Source of the DNA: Eucommia ulmoides
Lineage: Eukaryota > Streptophyta > Magnoliopsida > Garryales > Eucommiaceae
Assembly: GCA_016647705.1 (NCBI GenBank)
Contig: CM028326.1
Span: 23,327,901 to 23,391,900, forward strand
Length of the DNA stretch: 64,000 nucleotides
Direction: 5' to 3'
Under the pieces are notes generated by a model, which was not told the origin of the DNA, made no database searches, and saw nothing but the letters and a program-made list of their open reading frames with translations. Each line of letters opens with the position of its first letter. The first letter of the stretch is position 1. Shown in pieces: positions 46,663-58,929 of this stretch. A program made the translations under genes and the position numbers.

Positions 46663-48796
46663 ATGGCTGAGCTTGGTCCCGTCAATCAGTCGTTGCTTTA
46701 TTTGCAAAGAGACCACAGATCTGTGACTATCTAGGAAGAACGCAGAGTACAGGTCATATTAAAAAAATATTTACCAGTTTATTGAAGAAAAAAAAATTAT
46801 TTAGTAATTTTTAAATTAATTGTCTTTTTATTTATATTTTAGCATTCTTCTCAGCTTGATTGCTCCGGAGTAGGACGGTTTCCAGGGGAATGGACGAACC
46901 ATGTACCTGGTCGCGTTGTACAGTTAATACAAGCTATCGGACTTGATGAAGCTTTTCGATTAAGAAAAAAATAGTTAGACCACGCATTGATTACGGCGCT
47001 GGTTGAGAGATGGCGTCAAGAGACGCATACGTTTCATCTACCGACTGGTGAGATGACAGTGACGCTTCAAGACGTAGCAGTATTATTTGGGCTGCCCGTG
47101 AACGGACGACCAGTTACAGGGTCTTATGATACATTACCGACCGTACGTTGGCACGAACTTTGCCAAAACCTCCTCGGTCACACACCTCCGGAGGACAAAC
47201 TTATGGGTGGTTGCCTGAACCTGAAATGGTTAGAGTCCACTTTCGATTGTGTACCCACCAACGCCGATGAGGGCATTATGCAGTGTTACGCCAAGGCGTA
47301 CTGCCTGATATTGATCGGGATAATATTGATGCCTAATAAATCTAATAATTTGGTTAAGTTAGGGTACTTACCACTGTTGCGCGATATGCTTGGGTTGCAT
47401 CAGTATAATTGGGGCAGTGCCACTTTAGCAGTACTATATCGAGAGCTGTACAAGGGATGTCATAAGGAGACCAAAAAAAATTTGGGACCCTTATTTTTAT
47501 TACAGTGTTGGGCATGGGAACGACTCCCAAGACTACGACACGTGTCTCTCTCTACTACTGGCGATTGGATGGGTGACCTACAGATAGGAGACTTGAGGTT
47601 CCCAGGCGCCCCTTGGGGGTCTCGGTACGTTATTATATAATAAATATTTACGCAATTCAAATATTTCATTTCATGTAGTAATAATTAATTTTTATGGCTA
47701 CATACAGTTGGAAAATATCTTTCAATTTCGATAGCGAGCCGATGCACGTATTGATTGTGTATCGTGATCAATTAGATCGTCTACAGAATAACGAGGTCAA
47801 TTATAGATTTACGTAAAATGTTACTGATGTTTATTTATGATTATATTTATTATTTAATTAATTTATTTGTATGTTGTTTGCAAGATGATTTGGATGTCGT
47901 ATCCAACTGACCTCTTAGAGCAATTACCACAATATTGTCGAGATGGCCAAGAAATTTGGATGACGTCTGTGCCCCTAATATGCTACGAAATTGTAGAGTA
48001 CCATTACCCTCATCGTACGCTACGACAGTTTGGATTTTGCTAAAGAATTCCATGGCTAAGCGACACATATAAGGATATGCATTTCAATAGCCGGAGGGAA
48101 AAATTTGGTACAGACTGGTCGATAGTGCACGAGGCACATATACGGGCATGGGATAGCCGGCAACCACTAGATTTGAGTAACCTTCAGGCTAGTACAAATG
48201 TCTTTGATGATTACAAGCCCTGGTATTGGGGAGTCACAAGGCGGTTCATAGTGAACCCATCTTACCGACCAAACTTCAGCTATCATGCAGTAGGAGGTCG
48301 CCCGACAATAGAGGTATAATTTAATTAGAACATATATTTATTATTTTGTGTAATGTTCATTTACTTAGGTGCAATCAACTTTATGTTGCAGGAACCAGAT
48401 ATTTCAGACCTGATGCGAATGAGTGAGCTTGCAATTCAAACAAGACAACCAGGAGATTTTGAACGGGTTACACACTTATCACACGACATTTATTCCCGTG
48501 CCTATCGTCGGCAATTGCCACACCAGATGCCGAGTGACGTTGGTCCGGGACAGGAACGCGTAGGAGATCCGTCGTTGGAGGACGACGCCAGTACCGAACC
48601 ATCTACCTACGGGATGGATAATTTCTTTTCAGATTATGGCACCAAACTGGGTGTCAATTGCGGATTGTCAGTGGGTAACACATTTGTCACCCCGATGATG
48701 GATGCTCCATCATCGAGCTCAATATCTATTCCTAGTGTGACATATGATGTACCCAAAGGAATTCAAAGACGCGTGTCGCCGGTCCCATGGGAGTGA
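46663..48796 (+). pseudogene. Plant mobile domain (MAIN/MAIL1-like) gene carried by the MULE, with stops
   Basis: Exons, with consensus junctions and consistent phases: 46663-46752, 46843-47624, 47708-47795, 47885-48313, 48392-48796; about 600 codons. The start MAELGPVNQSLLYLQRDHRS, the GEWTNHVPGR and LDHALITALVERWRQETHTF segments, the FHLPTGEMTVTLQDVAVLFG motif, and PLICYEIVEYHYPHRTLRQF near the end of the domain are the plant mobile domain as found in MAIN and MAIL1. In-frame stops are TAG at 46732, TAG at 46972 and TAA at 48041. Its role in transposons is not known; host relatives act in transcriptional silencing and genome stability. It has its own start and follows the transposase by about 160 bp. 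Confidence 0.88.
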
Positions 48797-49269
48797 AATG
48801 ATGAACATTTGTTGCCCATCGTGGAGGAACCAACATATCCATCTACCATGGACTTGGGACACATTACTCAAGTCGATCATCTTCAAACAAATGACACCGA
48901 GAAACTTCCACTTCCTTTACGGCGGCAACGGAGAAATATCAAACGTAGGGGGTGTGGTACATAGAAACTCAATGACGACATGTATTATAATTTGTAGAAA
49001 TGTATTATATATTCACGTGCATTTTTTTTTTTTTTTTTCCATTCCAATTAGTGCAAAGGTGTAATTTTATTTTCATTTCAATTAGTGTAATTTTTTTTTT
49101 TAAAAACGCATATGTTATTTTCGTTTTTTTTGGGAATCATTTCACACTAATCACAAAATGGTTCTTCTAAGCCAAATATGAATGAGCAAAACGGTGGGAA
49201 AACGGCAAAAAAAAGTTAGAAAAAATACGAGGTGGCCTGGCAATACTGTAACACAAAATACTCTTGAAA

Positions 49270-49552
49270 AAAAACGCTCTTTAAAAACGCAGAACACTTC
49301 TGCGTTTTTACTCTTTTTTTTTTCTCTTTTTTTTTTTTTGAAAAACGCAAAAGGGAAATACGTTTTTAAGAAACGCAAATCCCTTTTGCGTTTTCACTTT
49401 GCATTTTCTCCTCTTCAAATACGCATTTGTGAAAAGCGTTTTTATAAAAACGCAAATCGCTTCTGCATTTTATTTCAACCCTGTAAATAAATTTCAACCC
49501 TATTGTTTTCAGAAATTAAGTTTTTAATTTACATTTTATGTGTCAAGAACTC
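49270..49552 (+). repeat. Right terminal inverted repeat of the MULE
   Basis: It is the reverse complement of 42686-42970 with scattered differences. It ends TGTCAAGAACTC, followed directly by TATATGTATG. Confidence 0.85.
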
Positions 49553-49562
49553 TATATGTATG
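49553..49562 (+). repeat. Right target-site duplication of the MULE
   Basis: TATATGTATG, identical to 42676-42685. Confidence 0.85.
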
Positions 49563-49960
49563 TGGGTATTAAATATGTTTTTCGTTTATCATTCATGTGT
49601 ATAAATAAAATCATAAATTTATTCATAAAAAAGATTTAAAACTAAAAATTCATTTTTTTATTTTTTAAAAGAAAGATATTTAATATTTTTATTTATTAAA
49701 GTAATAATTTATATGTCAACATAAACAAATTTTTTGTAAAATAATTTTATATCCAAAGTAAATTTATAAATTGTACTTAAAAAATTTTAAAATTAGTCTA
49801 CTCATTTTTGTATTGCATATTTAAAAGTAATACAGATATTTAATTTTAAAAAATTTAAATATTTTTAAAATATATGTTGAAAATAATAGATAATATCTTT
49901 CATTCTATTTTGAACATAATTTATATTAATTTGATATTTTTTATAGTTATAGATATTATG
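49563..49960 (+). mobile_element. Helitron-like repeat, continuation after the MULE
   Basis: It continues the repeat that stops at 42685 and aligns with 40060-40510: shared TAAATTTATTCATAAAAAA, AAAGAAAGA(C/T)ATTTAATAT and CATATTTAAAAGTAATAC-type segments. Confidence 0.6.
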
Positions 49961-52900
49961 AAATGGCACGCCAGATAAGTTTGCGTCGCTTGAATTTGAC
50001 AAGTAGTACTAATAATTATTTAGAGATTCATCGTACAACCAAAATTTCAGGATGTACGATCGTCTTGTGATTTGTTAAATAAGGACAAATTAAGCAAGTA
50101 AAGTAAGCAAGAAGTACTAACAATACGCGTCAGCTGTTAAATAAGACGTGGGAGTGCAATTGCATGTTAAGGCAAAACGCCACGTGACGGCTGCACCTGT
50201 GCTTTTCCGGCAGTAGAGTAGGAGAGGAGTGGACATAATGCCGACAACCACCCAATAGCGCCGGGTGTCGGTAGCTCTGGCGTCACAAGCAGCAGCCAGC
50301 ACGTAATGTATGCTCACGATTTTCACGTATAGTTCCTGCCTCTATCCTTGTTTCGGCAACCTCCTCCAACTTCTAGTTATGGAATACAGTTTTGTCCTTT
50401 TCCTTTTCCTGGTGCTCTGTTAGTTTGGTAGTGTTTCTAATTTTGTGTTTCTAATTTCATGATAATTTTGTTTCTATTCTGAAATATTCTAAAAATAAAA
50501 ATAAATTTAGTAACGTTCATTATTCTCAAAATTGTTTCTTTTAATTTCTAAGAACATAAATAAAAAAACGTGTTTTGTTGCAAACATCTGTTCTTTTATT
50601 TCTTTAAATTAATGTATGATGGTCAACGGGTGGTGGTGGTCGACGGAATGAGAGGAGTAATAGTTTTGTAGGAATGAATAAGAATCAACAGTTTTCTTGT
50701 TTTTCAGATTTTTACGGAATTCATAAAATAGTTTTAAATTACTCCCAAAATTTTGGGAACAAAAATGTGTTTACAGAAAACAGTTTTGTACATTAATCTC
50801 AAAAATTTGATAACATAAATCAGGAAACGAAAATAGTAACCAAACTCCAAGAAATTATTCACTTGATATCTTAAACTGCAAGAAATTATTTCTATATGAT
50901 TTTAAATAGAATGAAAAAAGATACACGTCTTTTATTCTCAAATTAGTAAACATTCTTACCTCGAAAAATAATTAGATATATTTCCGAAAATATAAAACAT
51001 ACAATAATGTTTTCTTTAAGAAACGCTCCTCAATTTTTTCCTAATAATTTATTTTGACCGTGAAGTTATTTATACTAGTAGTTTCGCATTTTTAAATAGT
51101 TTTTAGGGTCGTTACTACTAAATACATTTTTTTTAAACACGTGTTACAAAATAGTTATGTTCTTTTTTTGTTACGATTTTGCCCCTCATGTTATATTCAA
51201 CACGATCTTGTTAACACGAGATCGTGTTATATTCCACTTTCACCGCCGTTCAAATTTTACCAAACCGTCGCACCTATTTTATCTCACCAAAACAACCATA
51301 CAATATACCCAACATAACCTCCACTCCCGCAAGTGCATAGGCTAAGTCCCTTCTCTCTCTCTCTCTCTCTCGCATTTGTTTAGAGCGACGAGTTCAGGGT
51401 CACCGTCATCGTATTATATTCAATACAATCTCGTGTTATATTCTAATTTTTTATTCAAATTGATAATTCTTTATTTATATTCATATGCTTGATTTTTCCT
51501 AATACAAACCAATCATCAAATTGGTACTTCCAAAATTCTCACTGCAAATTGCCCAGAATTGGAGTGGGGTTTGCAATTGATTCTAGAAATTACTCGAAAT
51601 TGCCTTCGGATTCCTGTAAGATGGTGCGAAATACACTTTTCCATGTTTCGGCAAACCTTACTACTTTGTTGTTTTCACATTTGACTACGTAAGGGTTTGA
51701 TCAAAAAGCAGGGAATCGAAGATGATGCACATGGCCTTCTACTGGGGAATAAAGGCCACCATCCTTTTCGATTTCTGGAAGACCAATTCATGGTTTATGT
51801 GATAAAGAACGCCGAACAATCTTGATCTAAAAAATCAAATCTGGAAATTCCAGATTTGATTTTTCAAATCTAGAAGTCAAGGAGCCTAAGGCAGTGCTCG
51901 CAACGGTGAGAGGTGAGAATGACGGAGGCTTGGAATGGTGGACTGGGACGGCAAAGATGGTGGCGAGATCAACGGCGAAGATGCAAGATCCAACCGATCG
52001 ATCAATCAATTTCAGTGGGGAAAAGAGAAAGGGCGAAAATGGTGGCAACGACAATGGTGGTAGCAGTGGAAAACTCCAAAGCGAAGACGACGAAGATGTT
52101 GGTGAGATCGACGATGAAGATGCAAGAGACGGTTGATCGATCGATCTCAGTGGGGAAAGGAGGTAACGAGGCAACGGAACGACAGAAAATCGAGGGAAAA
52201 GGAAGGGGTAGTGGAGGAAGGGTAAAATCGTCCATTCAAAAAATTTAGGAGTATTTGGTATAAAGTAGCTCTTTTTGTTAGATTACTGGGTGCAAAAAAA
52301 AATTGTGGGGCCATTTTGTAAATTTAGTCTTTTAAGTAGATTTTTTGGTATTTTTCCCTAATTTTTATGTATATTTTATTTGATTATTTAAATGTAATTT
52401 TTTATTTATTGTTTTTTTTTTTAAAAAAAAAAAAAATTATTAGTTAGTGCGGTGTATATTGTTTTTTATATTTCTGTGAGTGAACGATGTATTGATGTAT
52501 TATTTTGAAGTGTTTAAAATATTTATTTTTTTATTTTTTAATATTTTTTTTTATTAATATTATAAACATTTTAGTTTTAGGGGTTGAAATTAAGAGTATT
52601 ATTCAATATTTGATATAATGATAAAATTTTAGTTCAACATAGTTTTAAGTATAAAGAAATGTGTGTTTAAATTAATTTTTGTATTTGTAGTATAGTTAGA
52701 AAAACATCACATTTTCATAAAATTATGTGTAATTATTTCAGTCATTTTTTTTAATTAATATTATCATAAAGTGTTAAAAAATATTATATTGTATACGATA
52801 TAGTGCTAAATAATGATTGGGTATCTAAGTTTGTTTAATATTACAATTTTAGTTGAACATAATTCGAATTTTTAAGATGTATGTATTAGCGAGTTCATTT

Positions 52901-54918
52901 TTGTTTTTATAATATTTAAAAAAAAAATTGTAAATTAATGTTAATATAATTTTGGTTTATGTTTTTATTTTTTTAGGAATTTTTTTGTAATTACTTTATT
53001 GGTATGTTTGGCCATCCATTTAAATAAAAGGATTAGAACATATTATTCGCGATAAAAACTAATCTTGACTAAAAGATGGCTAGGACTAAAGTGATGAGTA
53101 ATAGTTAAATCACTTTTAAAAATAGCATGTAGTCTATGATTGTTTAGTTTTTCATTTACAATATCGACTTTTATTAGTCATCAATCGACATCTTGAGGGA
53201 AATAAGCAGGAATGTTAGAAAAATTTTGCAGGAAAAAATATGCAGAAAAAAATGGGGGCAAAAAATGGGTGGAAGAAAATAGCCCAAAAAATGGGTTGTG
53301 CGAAATGAAGAGAAAATGGTGTCAAATTATATTGGAAAATTACCTATAATTATACATTCACATTACTCAACAGATCCATTATTAATGGCAAGCGGGTTAA
53401 AAGAGAATAAAGGCAAGGCACCAATACGGAGTTCACAGTATGGGGAAGGCTCAAACTTAAGAGAAGGTTCCAAAGAGTGATACACCAATAATGGGGTTAT
53501 ATGTAAATCCTACTAGTTATAGAAAAACTACGTCCATTCAAAAATAAACTTATTTTCATCACTGATTCAAAATCTTATTTTAACAATGTTATCGTCGAAA
53601 AACTTGATCCTCAACCACCTCGAAATTTTGTAACCAATGACTAAAATTGTCGTGACCAAAAATTGACGACAAACGAAGTGAATTAGAGGTATATTGTTAC
53701 CTAATGCACAATCCACAGAAATACCTATTGATTGAACACGTGACGATCCTAAAGTTATAAAAAGACCTCAAAGTGAAATTGACCTAATGAAAGCATGTGT
53801 AGAATGATTTCATAATATTAAACATGCAAAGGAAGACACGACAACAATCTAGAAGCATGAATCCAGAAGATTCTCCAACTTCCATATACCCAAAGTGATT
53901 CAAATCTTTCTGATTACAGCAATGATGACAACGAGTAGAAGGTACTTGAAATGCTACCTATTGCTAAAAAACAATATACTTATAATATCGTTTTGGTCTT
54001 ATTATTGTAATGACAATGTATGTTAGTCTTCTTTTTAATCTCAATTTTTTATTTTTTATTTTTTGGCATTGATAACAAGTATATCTTTATTTTCAAATAT
54101 ATCTTGTCAAAATAAAAATTAAAAATAAAAGATTGATTATTACTACTTAAAGTCAATTTGCAATGTCAGCTTTCTAGTTAGTTGTATTACAAGTAATACC
54201 ATACTTTATAAATTAATATAGTTAATGTTCAGAGATTCCACAAAACCACAATTTATTTGTTTCAAAAATTAATATAGTTAATGTTTAGAGATTCCACAAA
54301 ACCACAATTTATTTGTTTCAAAAATTAATAGAGTATTTTAATTTTGTGTTTCACAAAATCACATCATGAAAGATTAAAACACTTACAAATGACATTTTTG
54401 TTGAATCAAATGAAAAAAAAAAAAAAAAAAAAAAAAAATCAAAATAGCATTTCCAATCTTACATAAAGCACTATTCAAAACATCATTTCAATATATGAAA
54501 TAGAGTTTTCAAATTTCAACATGAATTGCCAATTTAAATGGTATATTCACAGGTAAACGCTATCTCAAATAGCGACTTCAGCAAATGCCCTACTTGCGAG
54601 AATAAATTTTCAAGGGCCTTAAAAGCCAAAAAACAAATAAGCTAGAGTGACGTTAGCAGAAAAAATTTCCCTCGCCATATAAAGAAGGATGAATTGTCCA
54701 AATTTAGCATCCAAAAACCAAAAGAAACCCACCCCCCGAGTCCAAAATGTACACTATCCAAAGGGGAATGGGTCCATTGGGAAGGGACAATTCAAATTAC
54801 CAAAAAAAAAAAAATAGTAACCAGGACCAAAGTACAATGTACAATTTTTCTTTAATTTTTTTTTTTGGGGGGGTGGGGGGAGGGGGAATTATCTCTCTCA
54901 CAGAGCCGGTAGCCCGGA
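49961..54918. other. Intergenic DNA without a recognised gene
   Basis: Short frames occur on both strands, none with a known motif. A CT microsatellite is at about 51351-51372. A ~125-bp imperfect tandem duplication lies at about 51940-52165 (both halves contain GATGCAAGA and ATCGATC(A/T)ATC...TCAGTGGGGAAA). A 56-bp exact tandem duplication is at 54210-54321. Poly-A runs are at 54412-54438 and a G run at 54866-54890. Confidence 0.5.
54210..54321. repeat. 56-bp tandem duplication
   Basis: The unit AAATTAATATAGTTAATGTT... at 54210-54265 is repeated at 54266-54321 with one visible difference (TTCAGAG / TTTAGAG). Confidence 0.9.
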
Positions 54919-57286
54919 CTACTTATCCTGTGTTTCTGCTTCACCAGATAACTCTACCTCACCACCACTAACCTTTTTATCATCGGTAGCTAACTCTGTC
55001 TCCTCCTCCTCTGCACTTTTCTCTTCCAGCTCCTGCTTCTCCTTTGCGCTTTTCTCTTCCAGTTCCTGCTTCAACCTCTTGATCTCTACATCCTTCTCCT
55101 CTAGCCTCTCTTGCAAAATAAGCTCCTGTTGAATATATAAATCAGGACATATTTACATTTGAAACATTTTAAGTCCTAGGATAGGTAATCAAGCGGCAAA
55201 ATTAAATGATTTTGCGAGACATTTGAGCTGAAATCATAGAACTCCCAACAAATTATCCAAGGACAATGTATTGAATTAAAATTAGTGTCTTTAGATGCGG
55301 GGTGTACATTAATGTTAAAGATAGGGCATTTTGCATTTGAGACATTTTTTATCATTTGAAAGTTGGAAACATTACCAACCATTGATTTAGATGTTGAGAA
55401 ATTGAATGATAAACTCTCACCATAATATAATTTCATGATTAGTATATTTGATCTAACTGTAGGATATTTGTCATTAATGTGTTGAATAAAATTTATATAA
55501 TAAAATAACTCAATGTACATTTTTCAAATATATTTTGCTTAAATATTTTAAAGGAATATTAAACGAAAGAAGATATTCCATGTCTTTCTCATTCTCTTAA
55601 TTCTTTCCATTTCTTTAACAATTTATTCTCTCCTTCCTTAACTATTAATTTTGTATGCCTCTCTCTCTCACTTCCTCAATCCTTCCCATTTCATCAAAAG
55701 TTTCCTTTCTCTCTCCATCCCTAATTATGAAAGTCTCCCCTATTAAAACCCCCGTTCTCTATCTCTCTCATTCCCTAGCTAGCCACCCCTCTCAAACACA
55801 AGAACCACCACATCATGCACCTCTATCAACATGACCACGAGTCATCACAGAACAATCCTTTTTTGACCCTTAAAATTTAAACAAAAAAAACAAATTCGTA
55901 GATTTTACCGTACATGTATAATTTATTTTTATTTTATTTTTTTGGGAGCAGTACTCACTTATTCTTAGTGTGACTTTTTGTTTTTTTTCAAATGTTTGTA
56001 TCAAGAATCAGGATTATTGAGCAACAATTACTTGAATTTCAAATGATGTCAAAAAAAAAAATCAAATATACTTTTAGGTTCAATTTTGATATCAAGGTTA
56101 ATTGTGTTATTTCTTATATTGAATTTGAAGTTTTTTATCAGTGCGATTTGTTGTAACAACGATGGAGTAATATATATAATTATTGAAATTAAAATTTGCG
56201 CCTTCAAGCATGGAATATACGCAAGCATATTTATAGACTATGATGGAGTGTAATCCACACATTATGTTTTGTCCAGAAAACAATTGATCTATTAGAGGAG
56301 ATGGGGGTAAATCTCAAAATATTAATTGAAGGGATATTTTTATCTCTTGAATTATATACTTGGAGTGATTTTAACCTTTTTATTCATAATCTTAATTATT
56401 TTGTAGAATCCACACTATTTATAATATAGATTAGATAATTTAAAGAAATTAACCAATTACATTTTAAATCTATTATTTAAATTACATAAGTTTATTTTTT
56501 ATTAAAATAATATTAAAATGTGCTTTTTAGGCACAGATAATTACTAGTGTGTGTGTGTATATATATATATACACACACATATATCAAACAAAAGGATCTT
56601 AAAAAGCTTTTGAAATTTCTAAAACATAGTTCCCAAAACTAGTATTAGATCTTTATAAGTAGAGAAATTGGGTCTTGAAGCTAAATGGTTAGGGTCATAA
56701 AGGAGCTAGCTAACTGGCTTACGTTTATAAAATTATTTTCTACTTCCAAAAACACGAAATATAACCACTATTTTTTCAAAAACACAACTCAAAAAGTTTC
56801 ACAGTACCCAATTTATCACATCACCTATTTTTAATATTACACTTTATTATTTTATAATTTAATTTCAATTTTCTCTCTATATATTTATTTTTTATTTCTC
56901 TAATTCTCTCTACCACATATTCACTCGATAAACATAACTATTATCTTTCATTTTCAATGTCATACTTCAATCAATGATTTCACTTTTACTTTCAATTTTT
57001 TAACACCTTAATAATAAATATTCTATTTTCTTAATAACTCAAACTAAACCAAACAACTTCACACAACTTTCAAAATATTGTTTTCAAAATTTTCAAAAAT
57101 GATACCAGACAAGCTCAAAAAATTTCATTGCAGGAAAAACCAGAGCAATGGATCATTTAAACATTTCTTGATAATCTGATGATCATGTGATTTGCTACGA
57201 AGGAATGGAAGGAAGAAGAGAGAAGAATACCATTTCATTCGATTTTTCAACATCGTCGGTCAGTCTTTCCATTTGCTTGTACAATC
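54919..57286 (-). CDS. 3' end of an unidentified gene encoding an acidic coiled coil (partial)
   Basis: Two exons splice cleanly on the minus strand. 57286-57231 (acceptor GCAG| before 57286, donor ATG|GTATTC) encodes LYKQMERLTDDVEKSNEM. 55125-54919 (acceptor CAACAG|) continues ELILQERLEEKDVEIKRLKQ, then two units of ELEEKSAKEK/ELEEKSAEEE type, and ends GEAETQDK before the stop. The junction is in frame, with two bases of a split codon at the upstream edge, so at least one more exon lies to the right. The protein end is a heptad-rich, Glu/Lys-rich coiled coil with an acidic tail. I do not recognise the family. Upstream exons were not found before the transposon relics at 58880, so they may be farther away or lost. 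Confidence 0.6.
55126..57230 (-). other. Intron of the coiled-coil gene (2105 bp)
   Basis: It contains a possible Helitron 3' end at about 56529-56548: a TGTGC-TTTTTAG-GCACA hairpin, a short spacer, then CTAG followed by T. A GT/AT/AC palindromic microsatellite follows at 56550-56585. The rest is unassigned. Confidence 0.5.
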
Positions 57287-58880
57287 CTGCATGCGACAAC
57301 ACAAATTATCATTATGACAATCATTAAACTGAACCGAACCTAAAGTGTGAAGCAACAAACTCAATATGATGAGATGAACAGAAAATCTTCCTGATTCGGC
57401 AGTGCATCCACTAAAGGAAGAGCAACTGTTTTCTTTTCCCTGAATAAATTTGGCCGAGGTACCTTTTTCTATTTATTGTTTATAATAAGAATCTCCCACG
57501 AAAATACAATGTTCATAGCATCTTAACATGAAATTGATTTCAGCTTCAATAAAATTCAGAAAGTAATTCATCATTCATAAAAAAGGGCTCGGCATTTGTT
57601 CAACTCGTCACATGATTCATATAGGGCGAATTGTGCAAACCATGGCTGGGATATATCTGGCTCCAATTAAGCATTTACTAATAAGTCATTCAAAGAAAGG
57701 GAATAAGTACCATTGGCATATTTTGGAAGTACAACAATCATAGAGGGCAAAATGGATGTAGGAAGTTAAAAAGCTTCAAATGTATTTATATGACATGCGC
57801 TAGTGTGGTAGTGGATGCTCAGAGTCTTTTATATGTGTATTTCTATATCATGGAATTTACAAAGTTTGCAATGTTATGTGTATATATGCCATGTAATTCG
57901 TCAATATCTTCATCCTACAATTGGTTTTTGCTCTATAGTCTTAATGTTTGTACAATGATTGTCCTACAAGACCTCACCTTGTCGATGAAGAAAAAAAATA
58001 TGTCATATGGATGAACAGGTTTACCAGTATTTGTTTATGACCCTTGTTCTTTTACTTGGCCAAGAAAGTAATAAAAAAGACACAAGGAATGTCCGGCCAC
58101 CGTCAAACTGATTGCTGACCAAATATGTTAATGAACAATCCAAATCGGACCCAACCCGCAAAATTGCCACCTCTAGGTTCTACTAACAAGCTCTAATGTC
58201 GTTAGGCAAAGTAACATACATTAACACGCACCATCATGAGGATCAATATGGTCTTAATACATTTTCTAGTACCAGAGCAAAAATACTCGAAGTTTGTACC
58301 AGAATTTCAGCAAGCATTCAATTCACAAACTGACAAGTGTACTGCAAAATGCATCACGACCATTAGAAAAAGGAAAGGAAAAACTACTTCCACTCTGCAG
58401 GATCTGAATGGCATGCTTATATTAAACCTCCATTAATTTCATATATCAATTACAAATCTCTATTCATTTCACTGATACAACTTTCCTTCTAGAGTTTTTT
58501 CGGTAACAGATGGTCGGTTGGATTATGATGATAGAGACATTTATTAAATATCTGCACAAAATTGTACAATTGTTCAACAAATGTTGGAATACGGTACAGG
58601 TAAATAGTTCACAGAATGAAAAACATATCCTTTGATATCATCCAATTCATAAATGTCCAAATTGCACCTAGGAGCAAGGCGCACCCTTGCCCAAGGCTAG
58701 GCGCAGCCCATTGAATGAGGCGCGTGCCTCTGGTGGTTAAGCGCAAGGCGCTGGCCGCACTTAAGCCACACTTAAGGCGCACCTTTGTTTATGTCTCTCT
58801 TAGGGCAAGTGTAATTCAATTGGTTGCTACAACTTAAATGTACTACTATTTGACTACACCAGATTCCATCCTCAGTCAAA
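57287..58880. other. Unassigned DNA
   Basis: No further exon of the coiled-coil gene could be identified with confidence. 58655-58800 is GC-rich and contains repeated GGCGCA / AAGGCGC words, which look like the end of a small transposon, but no partner end was found. Confidence 0.4.
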
Positions 58881-58929
58881 TAATAAAATAACCCTAGAAT
58901 TAAACGCTCCAAAACAAACTGTCTGGTCT

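Larger units (their letters stand above)
42686..49552 (+). mobile_element. Complete but decayed Mutator-like element (MULE) with transposase and plant-mobile-domain gene
   Basis: It is 6867 bp long. The left end reads GATTTCTTGACATAAAAAATG and the right end, in reverse complement, GAGTTCTTGACACATAAAATG. The inverted match runs about 280 bp (42686-42970 against 49270-49552) and is built of AACGCAGAAGTG / GCAAAAGGGATTTGCG-type words. Between the repeats are a MURA-type transposase (43760-46499) and a plant-mobile-domain gene (46663-48796), both on the plus strand and both with in-frame stops. The direct repeat TATATGTATG flanks it. It lies within a Helitron-like repeat whose uninterrupted relative is at 39905-40140. 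Confidence 0.9.
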
